Assembly: GCA_007116495.1 (NCBI GenBank)
Contig: SKIJ01000054.1
Span: forward strand, 1 to 59,271
DNA length: 59,271 bases
Origin: Cryomorphaceae bacterium
GTDB lineage: Bacteria; Bacteroidota; Bacteroidia; Flavobacteriales; Schleiferiaceae
Reading direction: 5' to 3'
The position numbers and the translations under genes were made by a program. Positions 8,924 through 17,074 of the stretch are shown in pieces (within the stretch, counting starts at the first letter, position 1; every line of letters begins with the position of its first letter). The notes beneath the pieces are model-generated. The model had not been told where the DNA came from. It searched no databases and worked only from the letters and a program-made list of their open reading frames with translations.

Positions 8924-10443
8924 TAGCGCACATCGTCATTTGGCCCATACTGCTGCCGCTGATTACTGCCATTGTGCTGATGTTCTTTTGGAACAACTCG
9001 CGCATTCAACGAGTCTTAAGTACCGTTGGACACGGATTGACATTCATCAGTTCGTTTTGGTTGGCCATGCGCACATTCAACGGAGATATACTGACACTTA
9101 CTCCCGGTAATTGGCCGGCGCCTTTTGGAATTATTTTTGTCGCCGATGCCCTCAGTGGCATGCTGGTGCTTTTGGCGTCGTTATCGGCCTTTGCTGTGTG
9201 TGTGTTTTCAATTGTTTCCATCGGAAAAGGGCGCGCCGGTTTTGGCTTTTTCCCCATCCTACAATTGCTTTTGATGGGGCTGAACGGTTCATTTTTAGCT
9301 GGTGATATTTTCAATTTATACGTCTGGTTTGAAGTCATCATCATCAGTTCATTTGTTCTCATTACATTGGGAAGTGAAAAGGCACAACTCGAAGGGGCAA
9401 TCAAGTACGTCACCATGAATCTCTTGGCATCGGTTATCTTCCTTACAGGCATTGCCATGCTCTATGGGTTATTGGGTAGCTTAAACCTTGCCGACCTATC
9501 GATTAAGATAAGCGAAAGCAATGATCACGGGCTCATCAATATAGCAGCTGTACTGTTATTGGTTGGCTTTGGTATCAAATCAGCCATCTTTCCGATGTAC
9601 TTCTGGCTTCCGGCATCCTACCACACTCCACCGGCAGCTGTTTCCGCTATTTTTGGCGGGCTCCTTACCAAAGTTGGCGTTTATGCTATGATACGGGTTT
9701 TTTCGCTCCTATTCATAGAAGATGAATTCATCCGCAATATGCTCATCATACTAGCTGTATGTTCGATGATTATTGGTGCATTGGGCGCCATCGTTCAGCA
9801 AAACATGCGCAAAATATTTTCCTTCCTCATCATCAGTCACATTGGGTTTATGATTGGTGGTTTAGGCTTATTTACCCCACTGGCCATATTGGGAATGGTG
9901 TTTTATTTATTTCACGACATTGTAGCTAAAACAAACGCGTTTTTGATCAGTGGTTTGATTTTTAAATTGAGAGGGAGTTTTAGACTGGAAAATCTCGGTG
10001 GACTTTACAATCGTTATCCGTTTTTGTCTATCATGTTTGCATTGGCACTATTTTCACTGGTTGGCACCCCTCCCCTTTCCGGCTTTTGGCCAAAATTATT
10101 TTTATTACAGGCATCCTTTGCGGATTTAAATTGGTGGCTGATTGGCGGCATCGTTGCGGCCAGCTTTTTAACCCTTATTGCCGTCGTTCGTATTTGGCTG
10201 GCAGCCTTTTGGAAAAAACACCCCGATTACGAAGCGGCTAAAAAACGTATTGTGTGGTACGATTTACCCCGTTATCAAAAAATAATACTTCTCGTTCCCA
10301 TTGCAATCCTTACCGGAGCGTCGTTGTTTATGGGGTTAAATGCTGCATACATTGCTGATGTTTGTGAACTTGTTTACACGCAGATTTCACAACCCCAAAC
10401 ATACATTGATGCGGTATTGACAAACCAAAGTAATATCCCTTAA
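8920..10443 (+). CDS. mrpD: Mrp antiporter subunit D (NuoM/NuoN-like)
   Basis: Ion-translocating membrane subunit of 507 residues homologous to NuoM/NuoN. Family sequence includes NLYVWFEVIIISSFVLI with its transmembrane glutamate at about 140, KSAIFPMYFWLPASYHTPPA at about 220-240, and LVGTPPLSGFWPKL near 380. It overlaps mrpC by 4 bp and ends 2 bp before mrpE, so it lies inside one polycistronic unit. Confidence 0.96.
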   Translation: MIAHIVIWPILLPLITAIVLMFFWNNSRIQRVLSTVGHGLTFISSFWLAMRTFNGDILTLTPGNWPAPFGIIFVADALSGMLVLLASLSAFAVCVFSIVSIGKGRAGFGFFPILQLLLMGLNGSFLAGDIFNLYVWFEVIIISSFVLITLGSEKAQLEGAIKYVTMNLLASVIFLTGIAMLYGLLGSLNLADLSIKISESNDHGLINIAAVLLLVGFGIKSAIFPMYFWLPASYHTPPAAVSAIFGGLLTKVGVYAMIRVFSLLFIEDEFIRNMLIILAVCSMIIGALGAIVQQNMRKIFSFLIISHIGFMIGGLGLFTPLAILGMVFYLFHDIVAKTNAFLISGLIFKLRGSFRLENLGGLYNRYPFLSIMFALALFSLVGTPPLSGFWPKLFLLQASFADLNWWLIGGIVAASFLTLIAVVRIWLAAFWKKHPDYEAAKKRIVWYDLPRYQKIILLVPIAILTGASLFMGLNAAYIADVCELVYTQISQPQTYIDAVLTNQSNIP

Positions 10444-10445
10444 TT

Positions 10446-10922
10446 ATGCGCAGTTTATTTCTAATGAACATTCTGCTCACGTTGATTTGGGCGGCACTTA
10501 CAGGAAAGTTTGAATTCAGTAACTTCGTTTTTGGCTTCATTCTATCGTATGGTGTTTTGTGGATTATTACCCGCGATACTAAGCGTGCCTCTTATTTTAC
10601 CCGCGTTCCTAAAGTGATTGGGTTTTTGTTATTTTTCATCAAAGAACTCATCAAGGCCAATATTCAGGTAGCTTACGACGTGGTAACCATAAGGAATTAC
10701 ATGAAACCGGTGATAATCGGCGTTCCTCTCGACGCTGAAACCGAATTGGAAATCACATTACTGGCAAATTTCATCACACTCACTCCGGGAACCCTTAGTT
10801 TGGACGTTAGCGATGATAAAAAAACGCTCTATATTCACGCCATGTACGTCGAAGACAAAGAAGCGTTTATTGAGAGCGTTAAAAATGGATTTGAACGCCG
10901 ATTATTAGACATACTGCGATGA
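10446..10922 (+). CDS. mrpE: Mrp antiporter subunit E
   Basis: Accessory membrane subunit of 158 residues needed for stable Mrp assembly in studied systems. The N-terminal half is hydrophobic. The C-terminal half is soluble with the family sequence LLANFITLTPGTLSLDVSDD at about 106-125. The stop overlaps mrpF by 4 bp. Confidence 0.94.
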   Translation: MRSLFLMNILLTLIWAALTGKFEFSNFVFGFILSYGVLWIITRDTKRASYFTRVPKVIGFLLFFIKELIKANIQVAYDVVTIRNYMKPVIIGVPLDAETELEITLLANFITLTPGTLSLDVSDDKKTLYIHAMYVEDKEAFIESVKNGFERRLLDILR

Positions 10923-11194
10923 GTACAAATGATTATTTATACCTAGTAATATTACCCATCCTCAGTATCTCGGTGCTGTTGGTTTTTATCCGCTTCATTA
11001 TTGGACCGGGTATTTCAGATCGCGTAGTTGCTTTGGACTTACTAATTACAATTGGTATTGGCATCATGTCCATATACGCGATTGTTTCTGATAAAGCATC
11101 GTTTCTAGACATTGCGATGATCTTTGCTTTGATTGCATTTTTGGGAACCATTGCCTTTAGTTATTATTTAGAAAAACGACGACGCGATGACTGA
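10919..11194 (+). CDS. mrpF: Mrp antiporter subunit F
   Basis: Three-helix membrane subunit, 91 residues. It has the family motif GPGISDRVVALDLL at about 28-41 and the C-terminal DIAMIFALIAFLGTIAFSYYLEKR. It overlaps mrpE by 4 bp and mrpG by 8 bp, the tightest packing in the operon. Confidence 0.94.
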   Translation: MSTNDYLYLVILPILSISVLLVFIRFIIGPGISDRVVALDLLITIGIGIMSIYAIVSDKASFLDIAMIFALIAFLGTIAFSYYLEKRRRDD

Positions 11195-11534
11195 TTTTTG
11201 GATAATCACCTTGAGTACAGCAGGAGCATTATTTGCGCTCTTAGCTGCAGTCGGCATACTGCGAATGCCTGATTTTTATATGCGCGTATCGGTAACTACC
11301 AAAGCAGCAACCCTCGGTGTGGGATTGATTTTAGTGGCCGCAGCGTTTGCGTTTGATCATTTTTCCGTTACGTCTCGGGTTCTTGCCATCATTATTTTTA
11401 TCCTACTTACTGCTCCCGTTGGTGCACACATGATTGGTCGAGCAGCTTATTTCATAGGCGTTGCATTGTGGAATAAAACCAAAACCGATGATCTAAAGGG
11501 CAAATACGACAAGCGAACCCATAAATTGAAGTAG
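11187..11534 (+). CDS. mrpG: Mrp antiporter subunit G
   Basis: Last Mrp subunit, 115 residues, three helices. Family sequence includes GILRMPDFYMRVSVTTKAATLGVG-type residues at about 23-46 and the C-terminal LLTAPVGAHMIGRAAY. It overlaps mrpF by 8 bp. The following 130 bp before the convergent HMG-CoA lyase gene hold no convincing terminator; only a weak TAAATG/CATTTA stem was seen. Confidence 0.94.
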   Translation: MTDFWIITLSTAGALFALLAAVGILRMPDFYMRVSVTTKAATLGVGLILVAAAFAFDHFSVTSRVLAIIIFILLTAPVGAHMIGRAAYFIGVALWNKTKTDDLKGKYDKRTHKLK

Positions 11535-11664
11535 TGTTGGTTGTAAATGAGCATTTAGTATTCTTAGTTTAACATCTCTAAGCCATAGAAATAACATGCT
11601 CTATCTCTACAAATCTTTAAAAGAAAGCGGAATAAACTTTATCGGATTACAATTGGCCACTTTT

Positions 11665-12522
11665 CTAACCGAAGATGTTTAGGGCCTCGTTGTATGCTGA
11701 CTCCAAAGCCAGAGAATTTAACCCATGCTGTAGCCCGTGCTCTTCGGCAAACGTAATGAGTTTTTCCGTTGGCATGTTGCCAACTAAGTCATCAACTGCC
11801 ATGGGACACCCTCCGTATCCTTTTATCGCTCCATCAAATCGACGGCAACCACCGCGATAAGCAGCATCTACTTTTTCGTGCCAATCGTTGTATGGTGTAT
11901 GCAAATGCGCACCAAACTTAACATTAGGGAACGTGTTGATTAAGTGGGAAAATGCTTTTTCTATGTCGTTGGTTTTTGCTACCCCCACCGTATCAGATAA
12001 GCTGATGATGTCCACCCCCAAATCAATCAAACGCCTGCTCCATTGACCCACCATTTCAGGTGACCAGTCTTCTCCGTACGGATTGCCAAAACCCATAGAA
12101 ATATACACCACCAACTGCTTGTTGTGTTGGTCGGTAATGGTTTTAAGTGTTTCAACCAATTTTAGGGATTCAGCGATGCTTTTATTGGTATTGCGCTTCT
12201 GAAACTCTTCCGATATGCTAAAGGGATACCCCAAATAGTTAACTTGTTCAAATGTAACAGCATCATGAGCGCCACGTTCGTTTGCAACAATGGTGAGTAG
12301 CTTACTTTTACTCATTTTCCATTCTATGCCTTTTAATACATCAGCGGTATCGCGCATTTGGGGAATGGCCTTGGGGGACACAAAACTCCCAACATCGATG
12401 GTGTGGAACCCGACGTCCAACAACCTATTTATGTACTTTATTTTTTGTTCAGTGGGTATGAATTCATGAATGCCCTGCATGGCGTCCCGAGGGCACTCTA
12501 TAATGGATATGTCGTTTTGCAT
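11665..12522 (-). CDS. Hydroxymethylglutaryl-CoA lyase
   Basis: Cleaves 3-hydroxy-3-methylglutaryl-CoA to acetyl-CoA and acetoacetate, the last step of leucine breakdown. The TIM-barrel protein of 285 residues begins near the catalytic IIECPRDAMQG (8-18). GSFVSPKAIPQM, SLSDTVG, the metal-binding HLHTPYN and the catalytic-loop cysteine in GYGGCPMA follow. It lies 43 bp downstream of pyrD on the same strand but has its own TACTTTCG box. A related family member acting on another acyl-CoA is possible but less likely. Confidence 0.9.
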   Translation of the reverse strand: MQNDISIIECPRDAMQGIHEFIPTEQKIKYINRLLDVGFHTIDVGSFVSPKAIPQMRDTADVLKGIEWKMSKSKLLTIVANERGAHDAVTFEQVNYLGYPFSISEEFQKRNTNKSIAESLKLVETLKTITDQHNKQLVVYISMGFGNPYGEDWSPEMVGQWSRRLIDLGVDIISLSDTVGVAKTNDIEKAFSHLINTFPNVKFGAHLHTPYNDWHEKVDAAYRGGCRRFDGAIKGYGGCPMAVDDLVGNMPTEKLITFAEEHGLQHGLNSLALESAYNEALNIFG

Positions 12523-12539
12523 AAGTGTGTTTTGATACT

Positions 12540-12551
12540 GCGAAAGTACAA
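12540..12551 (-). promoter_or_regulatory. Candidate extended -7 element for the HMG-CoA lyase gene
   Basis: Minus-strand TTGTACTTTCGC lies 17 bp before the start. The identical 12-mer occurs before smpB (13619-13630) and before the lipoprotein at 30092 (30124-30135). Confidence 0.45.
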
Positions 12552-12565
12552 ATCATAGAGTCGCT

Positions 12566-13582
12566 CTACAACCTTGCCATTTGCTCAACAATCTTCTTAA
12601 CCATTCCCGGTCCTTCGTATATAAATCCCGTATAAACCTGAACCAAATTGGCACCAGCTTCTATTTTTTGTATGGCATCTTCGGGCGTAAAAACACCTCC
12701 ACTGGCAATAATCACAAAGCGCTTTTCAGCGCGTTTGGCAAGATACCTCACCACATCTGTCGACTTGTTGCGCACGGGAGCACCACTAAGGCCACCCATA
12801 CCTATGTCATTAACGTTTGGGGTTTTTAGTCCCTCTCTCGAAATGGTGGTATTGGTAGCGATAACACCATCAAGTTTTAACTCAACAACAATGTCTACAA
12901 TATCATCGAGTTGCCCGTCACCCATGTCTGGCGCTATTTTGAGAAGGATTGGACGAGGATTTTCACACGCGATGACACGATCGCGTACTGCTCGCAACAA
13001 CCGCATAAGTGGTTCTTTTTCCTGCAATTCTCGTAAACCCGGCGTGTTAGGGGAGCTCACATTTACCGCAAAATAGTCTACGTAGGGGTGTAATGCATCT
13101 ACTCCTTTGAGGTAATCGTCGACGGCTTTATCATTGGGTGTAACTTTATTTTTGCCAATATTACCACCAACGATGAGGTCGTTGGAGCGGTTCTTCAAAC
13201 GATTGACAACCGCATCCAGACCATCATTATTAAATCCCATTCGATTGATTAAGCCTTGGTCGGCGGGTAGGCGAAATAAACGCGGCTGCGGATTACCCGG
13301 TTGTGCTTTGGGTGTAACCGTTCCTATTTCAACAAAACCGAAACCCAATGCACCTAACTGACGATAGTATTGGGCATTTTTATCAAAGCCTGCAGCCAGT
13401 CCAACCCGATTGGGAAAGCGAAGACCCATTAGTTCTATCGGGTCTTGACGTTTATAGAGGGAACGTGTAATTGCTAAAGCTCCGGGAATCGATAGTAATG
13501 CGTTTAGCGAACGCAGTGCAACGTGATGAGCTCTTTCAGCTGAAAGCGAAAAAAGTAACGGACGTAAAAAGTATTTGTACAT
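12566..13582 (-). CDS. pyrD: Quinone-dependent dihydroorotate dehydrogenase (class 2)
   Basis: Oxidises dihydroorotate to orotate in pyrimidine synthesis, passing electrons through FMN to the quinone pool at the inner membrane. The N-terminal helix (MYKYFLRPLLFSLSAERAHH) is typical of class 2. NRMGFNNDGLD, the catalytic serine in NVSSPNTPGLR, and IASGGVFTPEDA follow. The frame extends to a TTG at 13603, but the ATG at 13582 is chosen because the longer version would run into a TACTTTTG promoter box. That gives 338 residues, normal for the family. Confidence 0.96.
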   Translation of the reverse strand: MYKYFLRPLLFSLSAERAHHVALRSLNALLSIPGALAITRSLYKRQDPIELMGLRFPNRVGLAAGFDKNAQYYRQLGALGFGFVEIGTVTPKAQPGNPQPRLFRLPADQGLINRMGFNNDGLDAVVNRLKNRSNDLIVGGNIGKNKVTPNDKAVDDYLKGVDALHPYVDYFAVNVSSPNTPGLRELQEKEPLMRLLRAVRDRVIACENPRPILLKIAPDMGDGQLDDIVDIVVELKLDGVIATNTTISREGLKTPNVNDIGMGGLSGAPVRNKSTDVVRYLAKRAEKRFVIIASGGVFTPEDAIQKIEAGANLVQVYTGFIYEGPGMVKKIVEQMARL

Positions 13583-13602
13583 GTATCTTATAATGGACGA
13601 CA

Positions 13603-13627
13603 AAAGTACAATAGCATATTGTACTTT
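13603..13627. promoter_or_regulatory. Perfect palindrome in the pyrD/smpB divergent promoter region
   Basis: Arms AAAGTACAATA and TATTGTACTTT, 11 bp each, with a GCA spacer. The palindrome places TACTTTTG on the minus strand (13608-13601) before pyrD and TACTTTCG on the plus strand (13622-13629) toward smpB. It may be simply two facing -7 elements, or also an operator. Confidence 0.55.
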
Positions 13628-13712
13628 CGCGTTTGGTTAAACACCAAAAAACTAGTGTTTACCATCAATTTTGATGATTATCGTTTTAGAAAAGACATAA
13701 TTTATAGTAGAA

Positions 13713-14153
13713 ATGAGTTCAAGGATTCACATAAAGAATCGCCGTGCGCGGTACGATTATGAGTTTTTAGATACGTATGTAGCTGGTATACAATTGCGCG
13801 GAACCGAAATAAAGTCCCTACGTGATGGAAAAGCAGCCCTAAATGACAGTTATTGTCTGTTTTTGAATAGCGAACTATTCATTCGCGGCATGCACATCGC
13901 AGAATATTCTCACGGAAACATCAACAACCACGAGCCTTACAGAGATCGAAAATTATTGTTGAATCGACGGGAATTGGAAAAACTCGAAAGCAAAATGAAA
14001 AACGTAGGAAATACCATTGTGCCGGTATCTCTGTTTATCAACGAGCGCGGATTAGCCAAACTCGAAATTGCATTGGCTAAAGGTAAAAAGCAGTACGACA
14101 AACGCGAAAGCATCAAAGAGCGCGATGTTAAACGGAGACTGCGCGAGATATAA
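13713..14153 (+). CDS. smpB: SsrA-binding protein SmpB
   Basis: Partner of tmRNA in rescuing stalled ribosomes. Conserved features are [20 protein letters not shown] (8-27), [16 protein letters not shown] (28-43), the central [22 protein letters not shown], and the positively charged C-terminal tail [21 protein letters not shown]. At 146 residues it is near normal length. It is divergent from pyrD and followed by a strong terminator. No tmRNA gene was found in the window. Confidence 0.97.
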   Translation: MSSRIHIKNRRARYDYEFLDTYVAGIQLRGTEIKSLRDGKAALNDSYCLFLNSELFIRGMHIAEYSHGNINNHEPYRDRKLLLNRRELEKLESKMKNVGNTIVPVSLFINERGLAKLEIALAKGKKQYDKRESIKERDVKRRLREI

Positions 14154-14204
14154 AAAATGCAGGTGTGGTCGGTGCTGTAAAACAACTGACCATCCTGCAT
14201 TTTT
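14154..14204. terminator. Bidirectional terminator between smpB and the DUF2911 gene
   Basis: Outer stem AAAAATGCAGG / CCTGCATTTTT plus inner TGGTC / GACCA, with A and T runs on both sides. It sits between convergent genes. Confidence 0.88.
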
Positions 14205-14253
14205 AATAATGTAATGGACTAACGATTGACGTAAGATTGCGCTTTGCGCATCG

Positions 14254-15105
14254 TTATTTTTTCTTCCACTCTTCAAGAGCTGCTTCCAGCATAGCTTCAT
14301 ATGGGCGACTGCCTTCTTCGCTGTTATCACGATACAGCTTTAGCGCTTGTTTTCCAGTTTTCTTGGCATTTTTGCGGTCGCCATTGAGATGGTACGCACG
14401 ACCTAAAAGATAAAGACTGTACCAGTTATCGTCTTTCAGCTCAATTGATCGTTGCATCCATGCCAATGCTTGTTCGTTATCGATTTCTTTATCCATGTAA
14501 TAAGAAGCAGAATTGCGAAATACGCTCCAGCTGGCATCATCGCTTTCAACAGCTTCTTTAATATTTTTCAACGCTTGAAGTTGTACGTCCACCTGAATGG
14601 GAATGGAAACCTTGGTTTCAGCCCACGATAGACTCATCATCCCCGCATTCTCGATGATGTTGTGAAAACCGATGGTAAACGATTCCGTAAATGGAACGTT
14701 TTCCGGTTCCACAGTAAATCGCATCACATCATTATCGGAAGAATAATTACCTGTACCCCAAAGTTCAGTCTCACTATTCAAAATGATTGTCCATTGGTTT
14801 TCTTCAGGGATGGTAAACAAGCTGTATGTGCCGGCTGGTAATACGTCGTCCATAATCATCACCTCAGTTGAAAATGTTACGGCAGTTGCCTTGTTGGCAC
14901 CTGTACGCCACACCTCACCAAAGGGCACCAATTCGCCAAAAATAGTGCGATTATTAACATTCGGACGATGGTATTCAACCACAATGTCGGTTAAACCAAT
15001 CCGTTGTTCTACAGATGATTTGCTGCTTGGAGTAGGTAGTTCTTGTGCTGATACGTTGCCAAATGCAAGCGCAGCTAATGCAATGATTGTTTTTTTCATG
15101 TTCAA
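14254..15105 (-). CDS. Secreted DUF2911 protein with C-terminal TPR-like repeats
   Basis: Function unknown. A signal peptide (MNMKKTIIALAALAFGNVSA) is followed by DUF2911 at about residues 30-175, including IVVEYHRPNVNNRTIFGELVPFGEVWRTGAN-type sequence and LPAGTYSLFTIP. Helical repeats typical of TPR follow at about 195-283 (ALAWMQRSIELKDDNWYSLYLLGRAYHLNGD). DUF2911 is frequent in Bacteroidota. Two start codons six bases apart are possible (15105 or 15099). It appears to be a single-gene unit. Confidence 0.85.
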   Translation of the reverse strand: MNMKKTIIALAALAFGNVSAQELPTPSSKSSVEQRIGLTDIVVEYHRPNVNNRTIFGELVPFGEVWRTGANKATAVTFSTEVMIMDDVLPAGTYSLFTIPEENQWTIILNSETELWGTGNYSSDNDVMRFTVEPENVPFTESFTIGFHNIIENAGMMSLSWAETKVSIPIQVDVQLQALKNIKEAVESDDASWSVFRNSASYYMDKEIDNEQALAWMQRSIELKDDNWYSLYLLGRAYHLNGDRKNAKKTGKQALKLYRDNSEEGSRPYEAMLEAALEEWKKK

Positions 15106-15202
15106 TGTAAATAATTTAAGTGTGAAATAGAATGCAAAGTAAACAAGACAATCAATCTTTGGGTTCGTTGGATTAAGTATTTTTTATTCCCGTGTTTTTT
15201 TC

Positions 15203-15210
15203 TATCTTCG
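15203..15210 (+). promoter_or_regulatory. Candidate -7 box (TATCTTCG) for the sulfotransferase pair
   Basis: TTCG variant of TAnnTTTG, 63 bp before the first sulfotransferase start. Confidence 0.35.
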
Positions 15211-15273
15211 ACCCCTAAATGCATCACGTATGCCTTAGAATGCAATCGTTAATCATTATTATAAATCTACACC

Positions 15274-16194
15274 ATGTTTGGACTCTTTAAAAAGAAAAAC
15301 AATACAAAGGATAAACAACCTACATCACCCTCTTTTATAATCGTTGGAGCTCAAAAATCAGGAACGAGCTCTCTTTACGAAATGTTGTGCAAGCATCCTA
15401 AAGTTTATCGCAACGAACAAAAGGAATTGCATTTTTTTGATTTCAATTTCGAAAAGGGTAAATCTCACTATCGCGAGCAACTGAGCTGCCCAGAAGGTGT
15501 GATCAGTGGAGATGCTTCACCATTTTACATGTACCATCCTGCTGTAGCCGGCCGAATAGCCGAAATGTATCCCAAGGCAAAAATAATATTTATTCTTCGC
15601 GACCCTGCAGAACGTGCATTATCTCAATACCGAATGAATACGCAAGAAGGGATAGAAACACTTAGTCCGTTAATGGCTTTAGTAGCTGAAGAAGATCGAC
15701 TACTTAAAGCAATGCAGGCTGGTGAAGATTGGGACACGCCCAATTCCACGTATCAAAACTTCACCTACAAATCGCGCGGTCATTACGAAACGCAGTGGAT
15801 GAACTTCAGCAAGCACTTTTCACGTAAACAGTTATTTGTGATGCGTATGGAAACTCTCGTCGCAAATCCTGCTGAAACCATGCAAGCATTGTGTGAATTT
15901 CTCAAGCTTCCTGCTTATGACTGGGCTTCAGAAGCATTACCTCACGAAAATAAGTCAGAAGGAATTGGTGCTGATGAAGGCTATGCGATAGAATATCTCG
16001 GGCATTACTTTACACCACATAAAGAGCGACTCAAAGCATGGGTTCCACTTTCCGTAGGTAGCTGGGATGACAACCTATTAGGCGAATCCAATTTTGAAGA
16101 TACCGACGATGCAGAAACTGAGGACTCAACAATACCGAAAGACACCGAAATACCTACAACAGATAATAACGAAGACGAGACTAAAGAAAATTAA
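15274..16194 (+). CDS. Sulfotransferase domain protein (PAPS-dependent, NDST/HS-type)
   Basis: Likely transfers sulfate from PAPS to a surface glycan or lipid; the substrate is unknown. The 5'-phosphosulfate loop is FIIVGAQKSGTSSLYEML at about 21-38. The 3'-phosphate site is KIIFILRDPAERALSQYRMN at about 106-125, and a YESQW-like HYETQW follows. No signal peptide is visible. The last 40 residues are strongly acidic and low complexity (Asp, Glu, Thr) and lie outside the catalytic fold. The stop overlaps the next sulfotransferase start by one base (TAATG), so the pair is probably co-translated. Confidence 0.88.
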   Translation: MFGLFKKKNNTKDKQPTSPSFIIVGAQKSGTSSLYEMLCKHPKVYRNEQKELHFFDFNFEKGKSHYREQLSCPEGVISGDASPFYMYHPAVAGRIAEMYPKAKIIFILRDPAERALSQYRMNTQEGIETLSPLMALVAEEDRLLKAMQAGEDWDTPNSTYQNFTYKSRGHYETQWMNFSKHFSRKQLFVMRMETLVANPAETMQALCEFLKLPAYDWASEALPHENKSEGIGADEGYAIEYLGHYFTPHKERLKAWVPLSVGSWDDNLLGESNFEDTDDAETEDSTIPKDTEIPTTDNNEDETKEN

Positions 16195-16847
16195 TGCGAT
16201 CATTTGATCGTCCCTTTATTGTTATTGGTTGCCATCGTACAGGCTCATCATGGCTATCTATGGCAATGCATCGCGCTGGTATTTTTATGGGTGCCATTAA
16301 AGATCACAATCAAGAGGCGATGCATTTTTTGAGTTTAAACCAACAGGCCATGAGTAATGCCGGTTGCCGTTGGGACCAGCCTTGTGTGCCAAAGCAATCC
16401 GATTGGCCAACCATCGAAAAACGTGAACTCCTCAAAATCCATTTTCAGGAACACAAGCGTCGTCAGCTTTGGTGGCGGGTACTTAAAGGAAATACTCAAT
16501 GGGGATGGAAAGACCCTAGAAATACCTTTACGTTATCGCATTGGTTGCATTATTTTCCCGAGGCTAAGGTTATTCACCTAACGCGAAATCGCGATGATGT
16601 GGTAAAATCTCTTTTGGCAAGACAGCACATTCCCGGCGAAGTGCAGTCTGAAGTCCAAAAATCTGAAAAACGTGCCATCACACTTTGGGAAACATACACC
16701 ACAAAAGCGCGAGAGTACCAAGCACATCTCAATTCGCGCTATCTCGAAGTGAATTACAACCGTCTCACCTCCACAGATGGCGATGCCTTAAATCGTTTTT
16801 GTAATAAAGACGTCAAACGGTTTTTAAAGGATACAGAAAAGCGTTAG
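16194..16847 (+). CDS. Sulfotransferase family protein
   Basis: Second, shorter sulfotransferase (217 residues). The PAPS-binding loop FIVIGCHRTGSSWLSMAM is at about 8-25. GWKDPRNTFTLSHWL and KVIHLTRNRDDVVKSLLARQ at about 105-145 supply the 3'-phosphate-binding Arg and Ser region. It is coupled to the preceding gene by a TAATG overlap, suggesting the two act on the same product or in sequence. It is at the short end for the family but looks complete. Specific substrate unknown. Confidence 0.82.
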   Translation: MRSFDRPFIVIGCHRTGSSWLSMAMHRAGIFMGAIKDHNQEAMHFLSLNQQAMSNAGCRWDQPCVPKQSDWPTIEKRELLKIHFQEHKRRQLWWRVLKGNTQWGWKDPRNTFTLSHWLHYFPEAKVIHLTRNRDDVVKSLLARQHIPGEVQSEVQKSEKRAITLWETYTTKAREYQAHLNSRYLEVNYNRLTSTDGDALNRFCNKDVKRFLKDTEKR

Positions 16848-16955
16848 GCAAGTATCTGTCTTTAAAGTCCAGTAGCTTCGATGCGCTCAATGGCATCACT
16901 AGTGGCATACACTTTCGTCACAATTATCACAAATAACGCAATAAAAAGTGCTAAT

Positions 16956-16984
16956 TTGTCAGCTTATATAAAATTTTCTGACAA
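16956..16984. promoter_or_regulatory. Inverted repeat upstream of dnaK
   Basis: TTGTCAG (16956-16962) and CTGACAA (16978-16984) form a perfect 7-bp inverted repeat around an AT-rich 15-bp spacer, 90 bp before dnaK. A GTGCTAA just upstream (16948-16954) looks like half of a CIRCE heat-shock operator, but the other half is absent. The 227-bp gap before dnaK holds nothing else recognised. Confidence 0.35.
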
Positions 16985-17074
16985 CAAACCGCAATTCCGT
17001 CATTGAAATGTAGATGGCATACGGATTGAACATAGCAGGTCTCAAAAAAAATTTAAAACAGTAAAATCCATATC

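Noticed and set aside
9006-9458. Minus-strand ORF of 150 codons
   Set aside because: Antisense to mrpD, no own signals.
11535-11664. TAAATG/CATTTA stem as mrp terminator
   Set aside because: Six AT-rich pairs with a two-base loop and no T tail; too weak.
16940-16960. CIRCE operator upstream of dnaK
   Set aside because: Only one arm (GTGCTAA) matches; the left arm at the correct distance is absent, so no CIRCE element is called.
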